From: Dehalococcoides mccartyi
GTDB taxonomy: Bacteria > Chloroflexota > Dehalococcoidia > UBA2979
Direction: 5' to 3'
NCBI GenBank assembly: GCA_945865925.1
Contig: CAMBFG010000005.1
Location: forward strand, 124,001-188,000
DNA length: 64,000 bases
A program made the translations under genes and the position numbers. This document shows positions 10,433 to 19,936 of this stretch, piece after piece (the stretch's first letter is position 1; every line of letters starts with the position of its first letter). The notes under the pieces were generated by a model. It ran no database searches. It saw only the letters and a program-made list of their open reading frames with translations, and had not been told where the DNA came from.

Positions 10433-10863
10433 ACCTCGGGGTTGTCCCCATGAGGGCCTGGCGTCGCATCGCCGAATGCCATGAAGTCCCAGCGGTACAG
10501 CGCGGCGAACCAGAACGCCTTGGCGGGCCGGTAGGCGAAGAACGAGGTCGTCAGGCTGGCGGCGGCGATCGTCCACAGCGGGTCGAGGCCGAGCTCGTCG
10601 ATCCAGTGCCACGCGACCTGTGAGAACGACATCAGCGCAGCGATCAGTGCCCCCGCGCCATAGCCGAGGGCGAGCGAGCCGATCCACGCCCCATCCGACG
10701 CCTCGTAGCGGAGGTCGCAGTGTGTGCAGCGCTCACGGATGCCAAAGAGGCCGGTGAAGAAGCGCCCCTGACCGCAGTGAGGACAGCGCTCGCGGATCAC
10801 GAGCCGCCACGACGCCCGGAGGAGGCCAGTCTGCTCGCCGGGCCGGATAGTGCGTGCGCCCAT
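10429..10863 (-). CDS. DUF983 zinc-ribbon membrane protein
   Basis: A 144-residue protein matching the DUF983 family. It has two CxxC pairs (ERCPHCGQGRFF and ERCTHCDLRYEA) that form a zinc ribbon, then two transmembrane helices (about 62-85 and 93-115). The family's function is not established. The ATG at 10863 lies upstream of the menF promoter region on the opposite strand. The stop codon overlaps that of the matrixin-like protease gene through a shared CTAG. Confidence 0.8.
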   Translation of the reverse strand: MGARTIRPGEQTGLLRASWRLVIRERCPHCGQGRFFTGLFGIRERCTHCDLRYEASDGAWIGSLALGYGAGALIAALMSFSQVAWHWIDELGLDPLWTIAAASLTTSFFAYRPAKAFWFAALYRWDFMAFGDATPGPHGDNPEV

Positions 10864-10938
10864 GGATCGAGTCTACGCCGAGTCTCTGGCAGCGCCTGCG
10901 GGCAGTCTCGCAGTGGTAGCCCCTGCCGAGGCTGCGCC

Positions 10939-10944
10939 TATAAT
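10939..10944 (+). promoter_or_regulatory. -10 box of the menF promoter
   Basis: A perfect TATAAT 84 bp upstream of the menF start, in the gap between the divergent DUF983 gene and menF. The -35 region is not clear. The leader contains a CCTCGAGG palindrome at 11011-11018. Confidence 0.55.
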
Positions 10945-11027
10945 GAGAGGGCGATAGAGACGGCGCTCGGGCACCCCACCTTCCCGGCACCACAGCAACG
11001 CCAGCGCCCACCTCGAGGGCGCTTCGA

Positions 11028-12374
11028 ATGGTGGCGAGCGTGACCACACCGCCCGGCAGCGAACTCGCCTCGCGCATCGTCGAGGCACGACGTGGCGCGG
11101 CCCCCGACTCCTTCGTCTCCGTCACGCTCCCGTCTGGGTTCGACCCTCGGTCACTCCTCGACGATCCGCAGGGGAACGGTGTGGTCGCCTCCTACGAGCG
11201 TCCGGTGCGCGGACTCGCCCTCGTGGGCTTGGGTACCGCTGGTCGCGTCGAGGTCGCCCCGGGGGCGCATCCCGCCTCAGTGCGGGAGCAGGCCCGGGCG
11301 CTCCTCGCTGGCCCCGTGGGCGGCAATGTGCCGCTGCTCGCCCCGCGGCTGCTCGGTGGCTTTCGCTTCAACCCGGCAGCGTCCGTAGCCGAGCCGTGGC
11401 GTGCGTTCGGCGCCGGCTGGCTCGTGTTGCCTCGGCTGCTCTTCGTGCTGAGCGGCGAGTCGAACGCCGTCGTGGTCGCCCCCGGTGTCGACCCGGGTCA
11501 TGCCGAGGCTGTGGTGGATGCCGCCCCTGCACGTTCCGAGGGCATTCCCGCCACGCTCCGCGTCGAACGTCCGATGGACCGCGAGGCGTGGCTGACGAGC
11601 GTCGCCACCATCGCCAGCGAGGTGCGCGCGGGCGCCTACGAGAAGGCCGTGCTCGCCTCCACGCAGCAACTCGCCTCGGATGCCCCGATCCCGATCGGGC
11701 GCGCGCTGGCCCGCCTCCGGGCCGGGTACCCCGAGTGCCACGTGTTCACGATGACCGAGGGCGACACCACGTTCCTCGGTGCCAGCCCGGAATTGCTGGT
11801 CTCACTCCTCGATGGCCGCGTGCGCGCGCTGGGCCTCGCCGGGTCGGCGCCCCGAGGCGACACGCCCGAGGACGACGAGCGCATCGGTGACGCGCTGCTC
11901 GCTTCCGCCAAGGACCGTATGGAGCACGAGGCCGTGGTGCGCGCGATCCGCGAACGACTCGGGTCGCTGACCGAAGACCTCGTCGCGCCGAACCAGCCGG
12001 AACTGCGGCGGCTGCGGAACATCCAGCACCTGGCCACGGAGATCAGTGCGCGCGTCCGCCCCGGTGTGGGACTGCTCGACCTCGTGCAGCGGCTGCACCC
12101 CACCCCGGCGGTCTGCGGCTGGCCGGCAGACCGCGCCCGCGCCGTCATCCAGGCGCACGAGGCGTTCGACCGCGGCTGGTACGCCGGCCCCATCGGCTGG
12201 ATGGATGCCGCCGGTGATGGTGAGTTCGCTGTGGCCCTCCGCTCCGCCGTCGTCTCCGGCGACCGCGCCTGGCTCTTCGCCGGCAACGGCATCATGGGCG
12301 ACTCCATCCCCGCCTCGGAACTCTCCGAGGTGCAGTGGAAGTTCCGCCCGCTGACCGAAGCCCTCGGCGCCTAG
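11028..12374 (+). CDS. menF: Isochorismate synthase
   Basis: A chorismate-utilising enzyme that converts chorismate to isochorismate, the first step of menaquinone synthesis. The C-terminal half carries family landmarks: KAVLAS (about 205), FLGASPELLVS, GLAGSAPRG, HLATEISARV, LHPTPAVCGWP, the YAGPIGWMDAAGDGEF substrate loop and the final AGNGIMGDSIPASE with acidic magnesium ligands. The 448-residue length is normal. Entry of the menD-E series directly downstream supports menF over salicylate-specific synthases. Its stop codon shares a CTAG with the convergent gene at 12371-12781, so menD is not simply read through from menF. Confidence 0.93.
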   Translation: MVASVTTPPGSELASRIVEARRGAAPDSFVSVTLPSGFDPRSLLDDPQGNGVVASYERPVRGLALVGLGTAGRVEVAPGAHPASVREQARALLAGPVGGNVPLLAPRLLGGFRFNPAASVAEPWRAFGAGWLVLPRLLFVLSGESNAVVVAPGVDPGHAEAVVDAAPARSEGIPATLRVERPMDREAWLTSVATIASEVRAGAYEKAVLASTQQLASDAPIPIGRALARLRAGYPECHVFTMTEGDTTFLGASPELLVSLLDGRVRALGLAGSAPRGDTPEDDERIGDALLASAKDRMEHEAVVRAIRERLGSLTEDLVAPNQPELRRLRNIQHLATEISARVRPGVGLLDLVQRLHPTPAVCGWPADRARAVIQAHEAFDRGWYAGPIGWMDAAGDGEFAVALRSAVVSGDRAWLFAGNGIMGDSIPASELSEVQWKFRPLTEALGA

Positions 12375-12781
12375 TCCTTCGCGGTCAAGGTTCTCGTGAC
12401 ACCCGCGTCGCCGATCGCGATGCGCGTGTCTGCGCCTGCCACCAGATGGACGCCGACCTCAGTCTGGTCGTCGAGCAGGACGAGCCCGGAGCCGTTTCCG
12501 GAAGCGCCGAGTTTCACTCTGATCTGGCCCTTCTCGTCGCGCAGGCGGAAGACGATCCCGCCATCTGTGCCGTCCTCCATCTGCACCTGGGCGCGCACCA
12601 CACCGGACTTGTCTAAGACCTCGAGGCGCTCCGTGCGCACCGTGGAGAAGGTGCCCGCTGGCGAGCTGGGGTCCCGGGCCTCGTCGACGACCGCGGTCGC
12701 AGTGGCAATCACGGCGATCGCGGCCCCGACGTTGATGACCGTGAGGCCAAGGAGGCCGAGTCGGGCAGGCGACAGTCTCAT
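12371..12781 (-). CDS. Single-pass membrane-anchored protein, function unknown
   Basis: A 136-residue protein starting at the ATG at 12781 behind AGGAAGGA. One N-terminal transmembrane helix (about 8-30) is followed by an extracytoplasmic beta-rich domain with repeated short strands: RTERLEVLDKSGVVRAQV, GIVFRLRDEKGQIRVKLG, GLVLLDDQTEVGVHL. The regular strand-turn spacing suggests a small beta-helix or repeat fold. It sits on the opposite strand between menF and menD, overlapping the menF stop. No function can be assigned. Confidence 0.7.
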   Translation of the reverse strand: MRLSPARLGLLGLTVINVGAAIAVIATATAVVDEARDPSSPAGTFSTVRTERLEVLDKSGVVRAQVQMEDGTDGGIVFRLRDEKGQIRVKLGASGNGSGLVLLDDQTEVGVHLVAGADTRIAIGDAGVTRTLTAKD

Positions 12782-12879
12782 GGGGGTGTCCTTCCTCAAC
12801 AGGTCCGCAGAACGACCCGACACTAGGCCATGGCCCCTCGGCCCGGCGGGTGGGTCTAGGGCGAGTGCTCAGGGCGACA

Positions 12880-12885
12880 TAGAAT
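12880..12885 (+). promoter_or_regulatory. -10-like box of the menD promoter
   Basis: TAGAAT with 8 nt between its end and the menD ATG at 12894. Transcription would begin at or within a few bases of the start codon, so the menDHBACE message may be leaderless. There is no Shine-Dalgarno sequence in front of menD. Confidence 0.45.
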
Positions 12886-12893
12886 GGGCGGCG

Positions 12894-14648
12894 ATGCCGA
12901 TTCCTGCCGACCGGTATGTGCATGCCCTGCTCCAGTCGCTCCGTCACGCGGGCGTCCGCCACATCGTCATTGCCCCCGGGTCACGGAACACGCCGATCAC
13001 CGTCGCGGTGACCGCGCCGACCTCGCCGTTCCAGACGTGGCTGCACCTCGATGAGCGCTCGGCGGGCTACTTCGCCCTCGGCCTGGCGAGGCAGATCGGG
13101 GAGCCGGTCGCCGTCCTCTGCACCTCTGGTACCGCCGCCGCCAACTTCCTCCCCGCAGCCGTCGAGGCGCGCCTGTCCCGTATCCCGTTGATCTTCCTGA
13201 CGGCTGACCGTCCACCCGAGGCGCGCGACATCGGCGCGGCACAGACCGTCGACCAGGTCGGCCTGTTCGGCTCCCACGTGAAGTGGGCCGTCGACATGCC
13301 TCCCGCCGACGAGTCCGCCGCGCGCGAACTCGAGCGCTACGCCCGCGTCACAGCGGCCCGCGCTGCCGCGATTGCCCTCGAGGCCCCACGAGGCCCCGTC
13401 CACCTCAACGTGCCGTTCCGCGAGCCGCTGGTTGAGGCCGGCGCGATGCCGCCCGTCATCCTCGATGGCCCGCTGGTCGCGCACCCGGCGCAAGCGGCTG
13501 TCGCCGCCGATGTCGTCGCCCACCTTGTCGAGGTGTGTGCGGGGAAGCGCGGGCTGATCGTGTGCGGGCCGGAGTCCGCTGGCCTGCCCGCTGCTGCGAT
13601 CGTCGCGCTCGCAAGTGCCCTCGACTGGCCGGTCGTCGCCGACCCGCTCTCCGGGCTGCGCGCGGGGCCACACGACCGTACGAACGTTATCGACTGTGCC
13701 GACGTGATCGTGCGAGCCCCGGAGGCGCTGCGTGCGCTGCCGGAGGTCGTCCTGCGCTTTGGCGCCGCGCCGACCTCGAAGCCGTTCAACCAGTGGCTGG
13801 CGGGACAACAGGGCGTGCGTCGCATCCTCGTGGAAGAGGGTGGCATCGCGACCGCCGGCTGGCGCGACCCCGACCTGCAGGGCGACGAGGTGGTCCCCGC
13901 CGCACCCGAGGCCCTCTGCCAGGCCCTGACCGCTGCGCTCACCTCGGCCGCCGCGCCGAGCGGTTGGAGCGCTCTTTGGCGCGCCGCAAACGCCGCCGCC
14001 CGCGAGGCGATGCGCGAGGCGATCGCAGCCTTCGACGACACGTTCGAGGGTCAGGCCGTCGTCGACCTGCGGGCGGCGCTGCCCTCGGGTAGCACGCTCG
14101 TCGCGGGGAACTCGATGCCCGTGCGTGACATCGACTCCTTCTTCTTCAACACGGAGAGCGATATCCGCATCGTCGGGACGCGCGGCGCGTCCGGCATCGA
14201 CGGTGTCACCTCGACGGCGGTGGGGGCGGCGGCTGCGGGCGGTGGGCCGATCGCGTTGCTGATCGGCGACCTGTCATTCCTGCACGACGTGAATGGCCTC
14301 TGGCCGACGCACCGCTACGACCTCAACCTCACGATCGTCCTCGTGAACAACCAGGGGGGCGGCATCTTCTCCTTCCTCCCACAGCGCCAGGCCGTCCCCG
14401 ACCGCTTCGATGCGTGGTGGGGCACGCCGCACGGCGTCGACCTCCGCCACGCGGTCGCGCTGCACCACGGGCGGCACGCCGTCCTCGACGCTGGCGACCA
14501 GCAGGCGGCGATCGCCGCAGCGCTCGCGCGCCCGGGCCTGGACGTCCTCGAACTGCGCACCGAGCGTGACCGCAACGTCGCACAACACGGCATCGTCTGG
14601 GCTCGCGCCATCGAGGCGGTGCGCGGCGCGCTCGCGGCGCACGCATAG
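12894..14648 (+). CDS. menD: 2-Succinyl-5-enolpyruvyl-6-hydroxy-3-cyclohexene-1-carboxylate synthase
   Basis: A thiamine-diphosphate enzyme that joins isochorismate and 2-oxoglutarate to give SEPHCHC. The N-terminal domain starts MPIPADRYVHALLQSLRHAG and has the conserved DERSAGYFALGLAR and SGTAAANFLPAAVEA segments. The C-terminal ThDP-binding motif is GDLSFLHDVNGLW, followed by NNQGGGIFSFLPQ. The protein is 584 residues (E. coli MenD is 556). I start at the ATG at 12894, because the open frame upstream is antisense to another gene. menH follows after 15 bp. Confidence 0.95.
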   Translation: MPIPADRYVHALLQSLRHAGVRHIVIAPGSRNTPITVAVTAPTSPFQTWLHLDERSAGYFALGLARQIGEPVAVLCTSGTAAANFLPAAVEARLSRIPLIFLTADRPPEARDIGAAQTVDQVGLFGSHVKWAVDMPPADESAARELERYARVTAARAAAIALEAPRGPVHLNVPFREPLVEAGAMPPVILDGPLVAHPAQAAVAADVVAHLVEVCAGKRGLIVCGPESAGLPAAAIVALASALDWPVVADPLSGLRAGPHDRTNVIDCADVIVRAPEALRALPEVVLRFGAAPTSKPFNQWLAGQQGVRRILVEEGGIATAGWRDPDLQGDEVVPAAPEALCQALTAALTSAAAPSGWSALWRAANAAAREAMREAIAAFDDTFEGQAVVDLRAALPSGSTLVAGNSMPVRDIDSFFFNTESDIRIVGTRGASGIDGVTSTAVGAAAAGGGPIALLIGDLSFLHDVNGLWPTHRYDLNLTIVLVNNQGGGIFSFLPQRQAVPDRFDAWWGTPHGVDLRHAVALHHGRHAVLDAGDQQAAIAAALARPGLDVLELRTERDRNVAQHGIVWARAIEAVRGALAAHA

Positions 14649-14663
14649 CAACGGGGGAGCGCG

Positions 14664-15491
14664 ATGCCACACGTCGATGTCGATGGGCTGGCCCTGAACG
14701 TCGACCGTTACGGCATGGGGCTGCCGGTGGTCTTGCTGCACGGCTTCACCGGCTCGCGCACGAGTTGGTACGACTCCGTCCGCGCCATCGAGGGCGAGTT
14801 CACCACGCTTTCGGTCGACCTGATCGGGCACGGCTGGTCGGGGTCGCCTCCGACGGTCGAGCGGTACGAGATGTCCCGCGCCGTCGCCGACCTCGTCACG
14901 ATGGTGCGCAAGATCGGCTTCGAGCGAGCGATCTGGGTGGGCTACTCCCTGGGAGGGCGCACGGCGCTCCAACTCGCCATCGAGCATCCGGACGCCGTTT
15001 CGGCGCTCGTCCTCGAGGGTGCTTCGCCTGGCCTCGCCACATCGAAGGAGCGCGACGACCGCATCGCGGCGGACGAAGTGCTGGCACAGAAAGTCGAGAA
15101 CGAGGGCGTCGAGGCGTTCATCGACTACTGGCAGTCGATCCCGCTCTGGGACTCACAGAAGACGACGTTGTCGGAGCCTCAGCGGGTCGCGCTGCGGCAG
15201 CAACGGCTCGCCCAGCGGGCCACCGGTCTCGCGAACTCCCTTCGAGGGATGGGGACGGGGTCGCAGGCGTGGGTGGGCGACCGCCTCGGGGGACTGAACG
15301 TGCCCGTTCTCCTGACAGCCGGTAGGCTGGATACGAAGTTCAGCGCGATTGCGGCGGAGATGGCCCAGGCCATCCCGGACGCCCGGTTGGAAATCATCGA
15401 GGACGCGGGCCACTGCGCCCACCTCGAACAGCCGGCGGCGTTCAACGCGGTGCTGCTGGACTTCTTGAGGGGGATTCGCGGCCGGCTCTAA
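14664..15491 (+). CDS. menH: 2-Succinyl-6-hydroxy-2,4-cyclohexadiene-1-carboxylate synthase
   Basis: An alpha/beta hydrolase of 275 residues that eliminates pyruvate from the MenD product to give SHCHC. The oxyanion region LLHGFTGS, the nucleophile elbow GYSLGG (Ser95), a C-terminal Asp in GRLDTKFS and His250 in [10 protein letters not shown] form the expected triad. A purine-rich ribosome-binding site (GGGGGAG) precedes the ATG. Its place between menD and menB makes MenH the best call; by sequence alone it could be a generic hydrolase. Confidence 0.88.
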   Translation: MPHVDVDGLALNVDRYGMGLPVVLLHGFTGSRTSWYDSVRAIEGEFTTLSVDLIGHGWSGSPPTVERYEMSRAVADLVTMVRKIGFERAIWVGYSLGGRTALQLAIEHPDAVSALVLEGASPGLATSKERDDRIAADEVLAQKVENEGVEAFIDYWQSIPLWDSQKTTLSEPQRVALRQQRLAQRATGLANSLRGMGTGSQAWVGDRLGGLNVPVLLTAGRLDTKFSAIAAEMAQAIPDARLEIIEDAGHCAHLEQPAAFNAVLLDFLRGIRGRL

Positions 15492-15532
15492 CCCTCGTGG
15501 GTGGCGCCGCGCTCGACGGTTGGGGGGACACC

Positions 15533-16360
15533 GTGACCATCCAGTGGCAGTCCGTGAAGCCGTACACGGACATCCTGTACGACAAGGCCGAGGGGATCGC
15601 CAGGATCACCATCAACCGGCCGGAGGTCCACAACTCCTTCCGCCCGGGCACCATCAACGAACTCGCAGAGGCCTTCCGTGACGCTGCCGAGGACAACTCG
15701 ATCGGCGTCGTGCTGTTCACCGGCGCAGGTGGACGCTCTTTCTGCGCCGGCGGTGACCAGCGCATCCGTGGCCATTCCGGATACGTCGGCGAGAACGGCC
15801 AGCCGAGTCTGAACGTCCTACCGCTGCAGCGCTTCATCCGCGAGATGCCCAAGCCCGTGATCGCCCTCGTCGCCGGGTACGCCATCGGCGGCGGCCACGT
15901 CCTCCACGTGATCTGCGACCTGACGATCGCCGCCGACAACGCCCGCTTCGGTCAGACCGGTCCGCGCGTCGGCTCCTTCGACGCCGGCTACGGCGTCTCG
16001 ATGCTCACGCGTCTCGTCGGCACAAAGCGCGCACGGGAGATCTGGTACCTCTGCCGTCAGTACGACGCGCAGGAGGCGTTCCAGATGGGCCTCGTGAACA
16101 AGGTCGTCCCCCTCGACCAGTTGGAGGACGAGGGCGTCGAGTGGGCACGCGAGATCCTCGCGAAGTCGTCCACGGCGATCCGCTTCGTGAAGAACGCCTT
16201 CCTCGCCGACACGGACGGCGCCACGGGCCTCCAGGTGCTCGCTGGCGACGTGACGATGCTGTACTACACGTCAGACGAGGCCAAAGAGGGCCGCAACGCC
16301 TTCGTGGAGAAGCGCTCGCCCGACTTCACGAAGTTCACCCGCCTGCCGTTCCACGGTTAG
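15533..16360 (+). CDS. menB: 1,4-Dihydroxy-2-naphthoyl-CoA synthase
   Basis: A crotonase-fold enzyme that cyclises o-succinylbenzoyl-CoA to DHNA-CoA. Diagnostic segments are [33 protein letters not shown] and the MenB-specific [16 protein letters not shown]; the late [14 protein letters not shown] region is also typical. I choose the GTG at 15533 (MTIQWQ) because a GGGGGG ribosome-binding site lies just before it. A GTG at 15497 would add twelve residues with no such site. The protein is about 275 residues, normal for MenB. Confidence 0.93.
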   Translation: MTIQWQSVKPYTDILYDKAEGIARITINRPEVHNSFRPGTINELAEAFRDAAEDNSIGVVLFTGAGGRSFCAGGDQRIRGHSGYVGENGQPSLNVLPLQRFIREMPKPVIALVAGYAIGGGHVLHVICDLTIAADNARFGQTGPRVGSFDAGYGVSMLTRLVGTKRAREIWYLCRQYDAQEAFQMGLVNKVVPLDQLEDEGVEWAREILAKSSTAIRFVKNAFLADTDGATGLQVLAGDVTMLYYTSDEAKEGRNAFVEKRSPDFTKFTRLPFHG

Positions 16361-16375
16361 CGCGCGAAGGATCCC

Positions 16376-17305
16376 ATGCCCTCACCGGATAGCACAGTGC
16401 CCTCAGCCGTCCGCTCGCTCCCGCGCCCTGGCTCGTTCCGTGCCTGGCTCCTCGCTATCCGCCCGCCGACCCTGACGGCGGCGATCGTGCCGGTGCTCGT
16501 CGGTACGGGCGTCGCGATCCACGACGGCGTGCGAGCGCCGCTCGCAGCCTCGGCGGCGATGGTCGGCGCGCTCGCGTTGCAAGTCGGCGCGAACTTCGCG
16601 AACGACCTCTCCGACTTCCGCCGCGGCGCCGATAACGACTCTCGCCTCGGCCCGCCGAGGGCGACGCAGCAGGGCCTCCTGACGCAGCGACAGGTGCAGC
16701 AGGGCATTCTCGTCGCGTTCGCCATCGCGACGCTCGCGGGGATCTACCTCGTCACACAGGGGGGCTGGCCGGTCATCGCGATCGGGCTTGCCTCGATGGT
16801 CGCAGCGGTGACGTACACCGGCGGCCCGTGGCCCTTTGGCTATCGAGGGCTGGGCGAACTGTTTGTCTTCATCTTCTTCGGTGTGGTCGCCGTCGCCGGC
16901 ACGTACTACGTGCAGGCGGGTGGCGTAACCGCCGATGTCCTCGCGGCGGCGCTGCCGGTCTCGCTGACGGTGACGGCGATCCTCGTGGTGAACAATGTGC
17001 GCGACATCGACACGGACCGGCTCGCGGGGAAGTACACGCTGGCCGTGTACCTCGGGCGGCGGCTCGCGCGCTTCGAGTTCGTGCTGGTCGTGGTGCTCGC
17101 CTACCTCTCAGCGGGCTCGCTCTGGCTGCTGGGCTCGTTCTCCGGGTGGGTGCTGCTGTCGTGGGCCTCGGTGCCGGCGGCGGTGCTGCCGATGGCGGCC
17201 GTGGTCGCACGCACGGACGGTCCGAGTCTGAACAAGGCGCTGCGCTCCACCGCGCGACTCCACCTGCTGTTTGGGATCCTGCTGGCGATCGGCGTCTCGT
17301 TCTAA
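16376..17305 (+). CDS. menA: 1,4-Dihydroxy-2-naphthoate polyprenyltransferase
   Basis: A UbiA-family membrane prenyltransferase that attaches the isoprenoid tail to DHNA and gives demethylmenaquinone. The first Asp-rich motif is NFANDLSDFRRGADND (about 81-96) and the second is NNVRDIDTDRLAGK. Around eight hydrophobic helices can be counted over 309 residues. It lies 15 bp behind menB and ahead of menC in the same operon. Confidence 0.92.
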   Translation: MPSPDSTVPSAVRSLPRPGSFRAWLLAIRPPTLTAAIVPVLVGTGVAIHDGVRAPLAASAAMVGALALQVGANFANDLSDFRRGADNDSRLGPPRATQQGLLTQRQVQQGILVAFAIATLAGIYLVTQGGWPVIAIGLASMVAAVTYTGGPWPFGYRGLGELFVFIFFGVVAVAGTYYVQAGGVTADVLAAALPVSLTVTAILVVNNVRDIDTDRLAGKYTLAVYLGRRLARFEFVLVVVLAYLSAGSLWLLGSFSGWVLLSWASVPAAVLPMAAVVARTDGPSLNKALRSTARLHLLFGILLAIGVSF

Positions 17306-17315
17306 CGTCTCTCCC

Positions 17316-18434
17316 ATGACCACACCGTCGTCGCACCCCGTCGCTCTCCGCTGGCGGCCCTTCCGCCTCCCACTCCGCGCGCGCTTCGAGGCCGCCCACG
17401 GGCAGACCGCCTTCCGTGACGGCGTGCTCCTTGAGGCGCGCGACGCCCACGGGCACACCGGCATCGGCGAGGCCTCCCCGTATCCCAGCCTCGGCGGCGG
17501 CACCGTGGACGACGTCCTCGGCCTGCTGGCGCGTCACGGCCTCGCGATCTTCGAGGACGGCGTCCTGCTGGGTGGGTCAGGTGTCGAGGCGCTGCGTTGC
17601 GCGGCCGACGCTGTACTCCTGGACCTCGAAGGCCGCGCGACTGGCCAGTCGGTGGCAGCGCTGCTGTCACAGGTGCCGGTTGCCTCGGTCGCTGCGAACG
17701 CGGTGATTGGGGCCGGGACGCCCGACGAGGCCGTCGCTTACGCCCTCGACGCCGTCCGCGCGGGCTACAGCGTCCTCAAACTGAAGGTCGGCGTGGCCCC
17801 GCTCGCTGACGAGGTCGCGCGCATCGAGGCGGTGCGAGCGGCTTGTCCGGACGCCGCGATCCGTCTGGACGCGAACGGCGCGTGGGATGAGGCCTCGGCC
17901 CGCGCTGCCATCGAGGCGTTTGCATCGTCGCGCATTGAGTGGCTGGAGCAGCCGGTGCCGCCGCACGACATCGAGGCGCTCGCGCGGCTGCACGCTACCT
18001 CATCAATCCGCCTCGCGGCGGACGAGTCGCTCTCCGATCCAGCGTTCCGCGAGCGCGTGCTCACCGAGGGCGCCGCGAGTGTCGTCGTGCTGAAACCGAT
18101 GATGCTCGGTGGTATCCGGGTCGCCCTCGATTTCGGTCGGCGTGCGCTCGACCGAGGCATGACCGTTGTCGTCACCACAACCTTCGACTCTTCGATTGGG
18201 ACCGCCGTCGCGCTCCACCTCACGGCGGCGCTCGGCGACATCGCCCCGGGTACCGAGGTCGCGCACGGCCTGTCGACGGGCGAGCACCTGGCCGCCGACA
18301 TCGTCACCCAGCCGCTGCTACCGCTGAGCGGCCGGCTCTTTGTCCCGCTGGCTGCTGGCCTCGGCGTCGAGGTGAACGAGGCCGCCCTCGATCGCCTCGC
18401 GATCGCGCCGTGGTCGGACTGGGTGCGCGCCTGA
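17316..18434 (+). CDS. menC: o-Succinylbenzoate synthase
   Basis: An enolase-superfamily dehydratase that converts SHCHC to o-succinylbenzoate. The barrel shows the KLKVGV lysine pair, the metal ligands in RLDANGAW, EQP and AADESLSD, and the second acid/base lysine in VVLKPMMLGG. I start at the ATG at 17316 just after menA. Length is 372 residues. The TGA stop overlaps the menE ATG by one base (TGATG), so the two are translationally coupled. Confidence 0.93.
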   Translation: MTTPSSHPVALRWRPFRLPLRARFEAAHGQTAFRDGVLLEARDAHGHTGIGEASPYPSLGGGTVDDVLGLLARHGLAIFEDGVLLGGSGVEALRCAADAVLLDLEGRATGQSVAALLSQVPVASVAANAVIGAGTPDEAVAYALDAVRAGYSVLKLKVGVAPLADEVARIEAVRAACPDAAIRLDANGAWDEASARAAIEAFASSRIEWLEQPVPPHDIEALARLHATSSIRLAADESLSDPAFRERVLTEGAASVVVLKPMMLGGIRVALDFGRRALDRGMTVVVTTTFDSSIGTAVALHLTAALGDIAPGTEVAHGLSTGEHLAADIVTQPLLPLSGRLFVPLAAGLGVEVNEAALDRLAIAPWSDWVRA

Positions 18435-19936
18435 TGCCGGGGGTACCACTCGAGGTCGTGCTGCAGGATTGGGTGGCGCTTCGCGCGCGTACGCACCCCA
18501 CGCATGTGGCCTTCGAGTGCTCCGGGGAGGCGTGGGACTACGCGACGCTCGAGGCGCGGGTCGCCTCGGCCGCCGGCGCATTGCGCGCGGAGGGCGTCGA
18601 GGCCAGCGAGCCGGTGGCGGTGCTCGCGAACAACGGGCTCCCAATCGCGCGATTCGCGCACGCCATCCCGCGCGCCGGGGCGCTGTTCATGCCCCTGAAC
18701 GCGCGTCTCTCCGTGAGCGAGATCACCTACCAACTCCGCGACAGCCGAGCGCGTCTGCTGCTGTACGACGCCTCGCTCGCCCCCCTCGCTCACGACGCGG
18801 CCGCCGAGGCAGGTGTGCGCACCCTCGCCATCGAGGACGCGCGCTGGGATGCCGGAGCGCCCGTCGAGGCTCCGGCGAGCATCGAGGCGGGCCGGGCACA
18901 CTCGGTGATCTACACCTCGGGCACGACCGGGAGGCCGAAGGGCGCGCTGCTCACGCACGGCAACTTCCACTGGAGCGCGGTGGCGAGTGCCGCGAACCTC
19001 GGTGTCGAGGATGACGACCGCTGGCTCGCCTGCATGCCGCTGTTCCACGTGGGTGGGCTCTCGATCCTCCTCCGCTCCGCGATCTACGGCACGACCGCAG
19101 TCATCCACGAGCGTTTCGAGGAGGCACGTGTCGCCCGCGCCCTGCGGGAGGAGCGCATCACGCTGCTCTCCGTGGTCGCGACGATGCTCCAGCGGGTCTT
19201 CGCTGTCTCACCCGACGCCTTCCCGCCGACCCTGCGAGGTGTGCTCCTCGGCGGGGGGCCCGCCCCACGGCCGCTGCTGGAGGAGGCTGCGCGACGCTCG
19301 ATGCCCGTGCTGCAGACCTATGGGCTCACGGAGACGTGTTCACAGGTCGCGACCCTCGGTCAGGCCGACGCGCTCCGCAAACTCGGCTCTGCTGGGCTCC
19401 CGCTGCTCACCTCGACCCTGCGGATCGAGGTGGATGGGCGCGACGCCGAGGCTGGCGAGGTGGGAGAGATCCTCGTGGCGGGGCCAACGGTCTGCGCGGG
19501 GTACCTGCACCGCCCGGACGCCACGGCTGCCGCCATCCGCGATGGCTGGCTGCACACCGGCGACCTTGGCTGGCGCGACGACGAGGGCTACCTGTACGTC
19601 GCCGACCGGCGCGACGACCTGATCGTCAGCGGCGGCGAGAACGTCTACCCGGCCGAGGTGGAGTCCGCCCTCCTCGAACACCCCGCCGTCGAGGAGGCCG
19701 CCGTCGTCGGGCTGCCGGACGACCGCTGGGGGGCGCGCGTGGTCGCGGTTGTCGTGCCGCGTACCGGCATCGAGGCGCCCTCGACCGGTGTGCTCGAGGC
19801 GCATCTGCGCGAGCGACTGGCTGGCTACAAGGTGCCGCGCGAGGTCATCGTGGAAGCGGAACCGCTGCCTCGGACGGCTTCGGGCAAACTCCAACGGCAC
19901 CTCGTGCGCGACCGGCTGCGCGAGGCGCGACGCTAG
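18434..19936 (+). CDS. menE: o-Succinylbenzoate--CoA ligase
   Basis: An ANL-superfamily ligase that activates o-succinylbenzoate with ATP and CoA before MenB acts. Motifs in order are IYTSGTTGRPKGALLTHGN, TYGLTETCSQVATL, GWLHTGDLGWRDDEGYLYVADRRDDLIVSGGENVYP (split by the hinge) and the C-terminal PRTASGKLQR with catalytic Lys. Length is 500 residues. The ATG overlaps the menC stop. Its own stop shares a CTAG with the convergent gene at 19933, which closes the operon. Confidence 0.94.
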   Translation: MPGVPLEVVLQDWVALRARTHPTHVAFECSGEAWDYATLEARVASAAGALRAEGVEASEPVAVLANNGLPIARFAHAIPRAGALFMPLNARLSVSEITYQLRDSRARLLLYDASLAPLAHDAAAEAGVRTLAIEDARWDAGAPVEAPASIEAGRAHSVIYTSGTTGRPKGALLTHGNFHWSAVASAANLGVEDDDRWLACMPLFHVGGLSILLRSAIYGTTAVIHERFEEARVARALREERITLLSVVATMLQRVFAVSPDAFPPTLRGVLLGGGPAPRPLLEEAARRSMPVLQTYGLTETCSQVATLGQADALRKLGSAGLPLLTSTLRIEVDGRDAEAGEVGEILVAGPTVCAGYLHRPDATAAAIRDGWLHTGDLGWRDDEGYLYVADRRDDLIVSGGENVYPAEVESALLEHPAVEEAAVVGLPDDRWGARVVAVVVPRTGIEAPSTGVLEAHLRERLAGYKVPREVIVEAEPLPRTASGKLQRHLVRDRLREARR

